Made by a program: the position numbers and the translations under genes. From NCBI GenBank assembly GCA_026990095.1, contig JALSIL010000566.1, forward strand, positions 1-8,458: a DNA stretch of 8,458 nucleotides, written 5' to 3'. The first letter of the stretch is position 1. Every line of letters starts with the position of its first letter. The stretch comes from Lysobacterales bacterium. Its GTDB lineage: Bacteria > Pseudomonadota > Gammaproteobacteria > Xanthomonadales > Marinicellaceae. The notes under the pieces are model-generated. The model had not been told where the DNA came from. It saw only the letters and a list, made by a program, of their open reading frames with translations, and did no database searches. This document shows, one piece after another, positions 5,864-8,458 of the stretch.

Positions 5864-7441
5864 ATGACTCTTATGCTTAATAATAATACTCAAACCATAC
5901 ATTTAAAGATTATTTTCTTAACTTTAATTTTAATTCTGTTTTTATCAGGTTGTCAGGAGAACAACCAAACAAAGTCTTTAATCAATGATGCAAAAACAGT
6001 TGACAGGCAACTGTGGGACAAATATTCTCAAAAAAAAATAGCTGAACTGTTGGAGAAAATAGACAACAATGGCTTTTCTGAAAAGGCTCTTGAACAAGTG
6101 GCTCTAATCTTTTTCTCGCATGGTGAAATAAACCTAAGTCAGAAATTTTTAACTTTATTGTCACAAAAATCATTATTACCCGACTATGACTATTATTTAG
6201 CTCAAATAGCCATCAAAAAGGAAGCGTATAAACAAGCAGATAAATACATAATAGCTGGTTTAACGAAAGCCAGTGACTCTGATAAAGTACTGTTCTATTT
6301 ATTAAGAACTGAAATGATGATAAGCTTGGGGGAGTTTGACAAGGCACAAAAAACACTTAATCGCATTAACCAAATTCAATCAAATAATGTGCAGAGCAAA
6401 TATATACAGGCACAATTATACTTACTTAATAATAACTGTAAAAAAGCCATCCAAAGCTACAAAGAATTAATAAAGCTACTCCCTCAATATAAACAATTCA
6501 ATGCTCCATTAGCCAGTGCTTATCGCCAATGTGGTGAGTATGACCTAGCAAAAAAACACACCATAGACCACAGTAATGCTCAGTTACAATTTCCAAATCA
6601 TTTTACAGAAAAAAAACAGCTGCTGGGAAATCCTGTTGCTTCATTAAAAGTGGATATTAAGGCATTGATAAGTCAAAAAAGGATTGCTAAAGCCACCGAG
6701 TTATTATTGAAACTTATTGAATTAGAACCCGACAACGATAGAAGCTACCTTAACCTTGGTAGCATGTACTTCCGAATGAACGACCTTACCAGAGCACAAA
6801 AAGCCTATTCAAAATCGCATGAGTTGAACCCAGATAATGTCAAAACATCTGTCAACTTGGGTATTGTTATGTTGAAACAAAATAGACTTGATAGAGCCGA
6901 GTATTTTTTTTCAAATGCACTTAACATTCAACCCCTTAATGTAAAGGCAACACTGAATCTTGCCAGTATTAAAATTCGTCTTAACAAAGCTCATGAAGCA
7001 GAACTGCTTTTACGCAAACTTTTAGACCAAAATATTTTTAATGACAAAATTCGAAAAGCTTTTATTATGAGTTTATCCATGCAAAATAAACACCTAGAAG
7101 CACTGGATAAAATAACACAATGGATTAATCAAGATTCAAACTTACAAAATATACACCAATTACTATTGCAATTATTATTGCAAAATTTCACTCTCGATAA
7201 TAATAAATATAAAGTAATAGAAGAGCAACTTTTTGCTCAATTAAAGCTTTCCCCAGAATTAGCCTTTAACTTTATCCTATTGAAAGCTAAATACAATCAT
7301 ATAACCCAAAATGAAGCACTTAAGCTTTTAAAACAATTTTCTACAAGCTGGTCGAAACAATTAGAGCTAAAATTTATTAAACAATATAATGAAATTAAAG
7401 AAACAGGGTTTCTTGGCAATGAGATTTTTAATGAGTCATAA
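5864..7441 (+). CDS. TPR-repeat lipoprotein
   Basis: A 525-residue predicted lipoprotein. The signal peptide has a hydrophobic core (IIFLTLILILFL, about 16-27) ending in lipobox L-S-G-C with Cys30 as the lipidated residue. Gln follows instead of Asp, which by the E. coli rule predicts outer-membrane sorting. The rest is helical. Less regular TPR-like helices run from about 75 to 235, for example residues 178-206 and the segment ending YRQCGEYDLAKK. Clear 34-residue TPRs occupy about 259-394, shown by LEPDNDRSYLNLGSMYFR, LNPDNVKTSVNLGIVMLK and IQPLNVKATLNLASI. A further helical region of about 130 residues closes the protein. TPRs bind partner proteins, so a scaffolding role in the envelope is likely; no enzymatic domain is visible. 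An in-frame ATG three codons downstream is an alternative start. Its 3' end overlaps the CRTAC1-like lipoprotein gene, suggesting translational coupling and a shared complex. It reads as more AT-rich than parC by eye. Confidence 0.9.
   Translation: MTLMLNNNTQTIHLKIIFLTLILILFLSGCQENNQTKSLINDAKTVDRQLWDKYSQKKIAELLEKIDNNGFSEKALEQVALIFFSHGEINLSQKFLTLLSQKSLLPDYDYYLAQIAIKKEAYKQADKYIIAGLTKASDSDKVLFYLLRTEMMISLGEFDKAQKTLNRINQIQSNNVQSKYIQAQLYLLNNNCKKAIQSYKELIKLLPQYKQFNAPLASAYRQCGEYDLAKKHTIDHSNAQLQFPNHFTEKKQLLGNPVASLKVDIKALISQKRIAKATELLLKLIELEPDNDRSYLNLGSMYFRMNDLTRAQKAYSKSHELNPDNVKTSVNLGIVMLKQNRLDRAEYFFSNALNIQPLNVKATLNLASIKIRLNKAHEAELLLRKLLDQNIFNDKIRKAFIMSLSMQNKHLEALDKITQWINQDSNLQNIHQLLLQLLLQNFTLDNNKYKVIEEQLFAQLKLSPELAFNFILLKAKYNHITQNEALKLLKQFSTSWSKQLELKFIKQYNEIKETGFLGNEIFNES
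6030..6038 (+). repeat. Run of nine A within the TPR-lipoprotein gene
   Basis: A nine-base A tract encodes Gln-Lys-Lys at about residues 56-58, early in the gene. Polymerase slippage by one base here would cause early termination. The reading frame is intact in this sequence. Confidence 0.5.
7157..7183 (+). repeat. 12-base tandem duplication in the TPR-lipoprotein gene
   Basis: CAATTACTATTG is followed directly by CAATTATTATTG (one mismatch) and then CAA. In frame it encodes QLLLQLLLQ at about residues 432-440, so the protein carries a four-residue tandem repeat within a helix. It looks like a small slippage or duplication product, frame-neutral because its unit is a multiple of three. Confidence 0.6.
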
Positions 7442-8458
7442 ATATCACTTACTAATAACAATTGTTTTTTTAACTGCCTGCTCTCAAAACGAACCAGTCA
7501 ATGAAGAAAAAACAAAACCGCAAAACGATACAAAAAGCTTATTAACTGTATTAAACGGAACTGTATTTGGATTGGACTTTAAACACGATGCGGCTTTTTC
7601 TGATGAGTTTTCCATTTACGAGCCACTGGGTTCAGGTGTGGCAATTTTAGATTATGATAATGATGGCGATATGGATGTATTTATTCCACAATATGGCTCC
7701 AGCACGGGTTATTCCAAACTTTATAACAACAATCAAAAGAAATTTACAGATGTGACACAATCTGCGGGTTTGCAAGGTTTGGATTATTTAGTTTTTGCAT
7801 CCGCTGCAGATGTTGATAACAATGGATATACTGATTTACTCGTGGGTGGTAAAAACAAATTATCCTTATGGCTGAATCAAGGCAATGGACAGTTTATTCA
7901 ATCGCCTATGATTTCTGAACCAAAAGGAAAACAATTTTATACTGGTGCAAGTTGGTTTGATATTGATAGAGATGGGTTTCTCGATGCTTGGGTGACTAAT
8001 TATGTTGATGACTCAATAGTTGCACAGTGTAAATCTGCAAATGGAGACAGGGATTATTGCCCACCAAAATCTTATCAGGAATTATCTGATCTATTACTCA
8101 TCAACAAAAATGGAGTCACTTTAGATTTAAAACAAATTGATAAAAATTTGGGTGATGATTCTCCAGGTCTTGGCGTTGTTGCAGATGATTTTGACAATAA
8201 CGGTTGGACCGACATTTATTTAGCCAATGATGGCGTAGCTAATCAGTTGTTTTATAACGTTAATGGAAAACTCTCCAAAGACAGTGCAAAAATTAGTGGT
8301 GCAGCCTTTAATTTAATGGGGTCATCTGAAGCAAGCATGGGTATTGCTATCGGTGATGTGGATAATAATGGCTATTCAGACTTATACGTGACTCACTTCA
8401 AAGGAGAAACCAACACCTTTTATCTTAACAAAAAAGGAGTATTTACCGACAAAACAGC
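7419..8458 (+). CDS. CRTAC1-type FG-GAP/VCBS beta-propeller lipoprotein, 3'-truncated by window edge
   Basis: The frame is open to the window's end (346 codons). Starting at ATG 7419 the protein reads MRFLMSHKYHLLITIVFLTAC: a signal peptide ending in lipobox L-T-A-C (Cys21). ATG 7431 is an equally possible start, giving an 11-base overlap with the TPR gene instead of 23. The early segment EPLGSGVAILDYDNDGD is the hallmark opening of CRTAC1 (ASPIC/UnbV) proteins. Calcium-loop motifs of the D-x-D-x-(D/N)-G-x-x-D kind recur at residues 78-86, 131-139, 181-189, 257-265 and 313-321, one per expected propeller blade. Cys204 and Cys214 (the latter in DYCPPKSY) form a spaced pair within an insertion, as I recall for this family. 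A C-terminal ASPIC/UnbV domain would be expected beyond the window. Function is unknown for most bacterial members; extracellular binding or adhesion is a guess. Pairing with a TPR lipoprotein is the main clue. Confidence 0.88.
   Translation, partial: MRFLMSHKYHLLITIVFLTACSQNEPVNEEKTKPQNDTKSLLTVLNGTVFGLDFKHDAAFSDEFSIYEPLGSGVAILDYDNDGDMDVFIPQYGSSTGYSKLYNNNQKKFTDVTQSAGLQGLDYLVFASAADVDNNGYTDLLVGGKNKLSLWLNQGNGQFIQSPMISEPKGKQFYTGASWFDIDRDGFLDAWVTNYVDDSIVAQCKSANGDRDYCPPKSYQELSDLLLINKNGVTLDLKQIDKNLGDDSPGLGVVADDFDNNGWTDIYLANDGVANQLFYNVNGKLSKDSAKISGAAFNLMGSSEASMGIAIGDVDNNGYSDLYVTHFKGETNTFYLNKKGVFTDKT

Noticed and set aside
6030..6038. Nine-A tract as a phase-variation switch or frameshift
   Set aside because: The frame is intact, and AT-rich genes often contain such runs; nothing else here suggests programmed slippage.

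Overview
This window looks like chromosomal DNA of a low-GC gammaproteobacterium. ParC and IspA both read as gammaproteobacterial forms. Two predicted exported hydrolases carry a short (I/V)F-x-x-x-F(E/Q) motif that I associate from memory with Marinicella and Xanthomonadales-type genomes. A Marinicella-like source is therefore my guess, not something the sequence proves. I see no tRNA, rRNA, CRISPR array, insertion sequence, attachment site or replication origin, and no intergenic gap exceeds about 160 bases.

Layout: the window opens inside ispA (farnesyl diphosphate synthase, + strand, N-terminus missing). It ends tail to tail, one base apart, with a minus-strand gene for a small membrane-anchored Lys/Pro-rich protein of unknown function. 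A divergent intergenic region with a good extended -10 promoter leads into a signal-peptide protein that looks like an SGNH-type hydrolase. Next comes a complete parC (topoisomerase IV subunit A), then an exported esterase of the polyhydroxybutyrate-depolymerase-like alpha/beta-hydrolase type. The window closes with two overlapping lipoprotein genes: a tetratricopeptide-repeat (TPR) lipoprotein and, cut by the window edge, a calcium-loop FG-GAP/VCBS beta-propeller protein of the CRTAC1 (ASPIC/UnbV) type.

How they fit together: ispA (isoprenoid precursors) and parC (chromosome decatenation) are housekeeping genes. The two exported hydrolases flank parC with gaps of 87 and 68 bases and have promoter-like sequences of their own, so they need not share its function. 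The strongest functional unit is the TPR plus CRTAC1-like pair: both are lipoproteins, the genes overlap, and they are probably translationally coupled, which suggests a cell-envelope complex. The most unusual observations are the motif shared by the two hydrolases, the possibility that the esterase mRNA is leaderless, the lipoprotein pair itself, and the uncharacterised minus-strand protein. I found no clear evidence of a wholly new system such as a defence island, mobile element or biosynthetic cluster.
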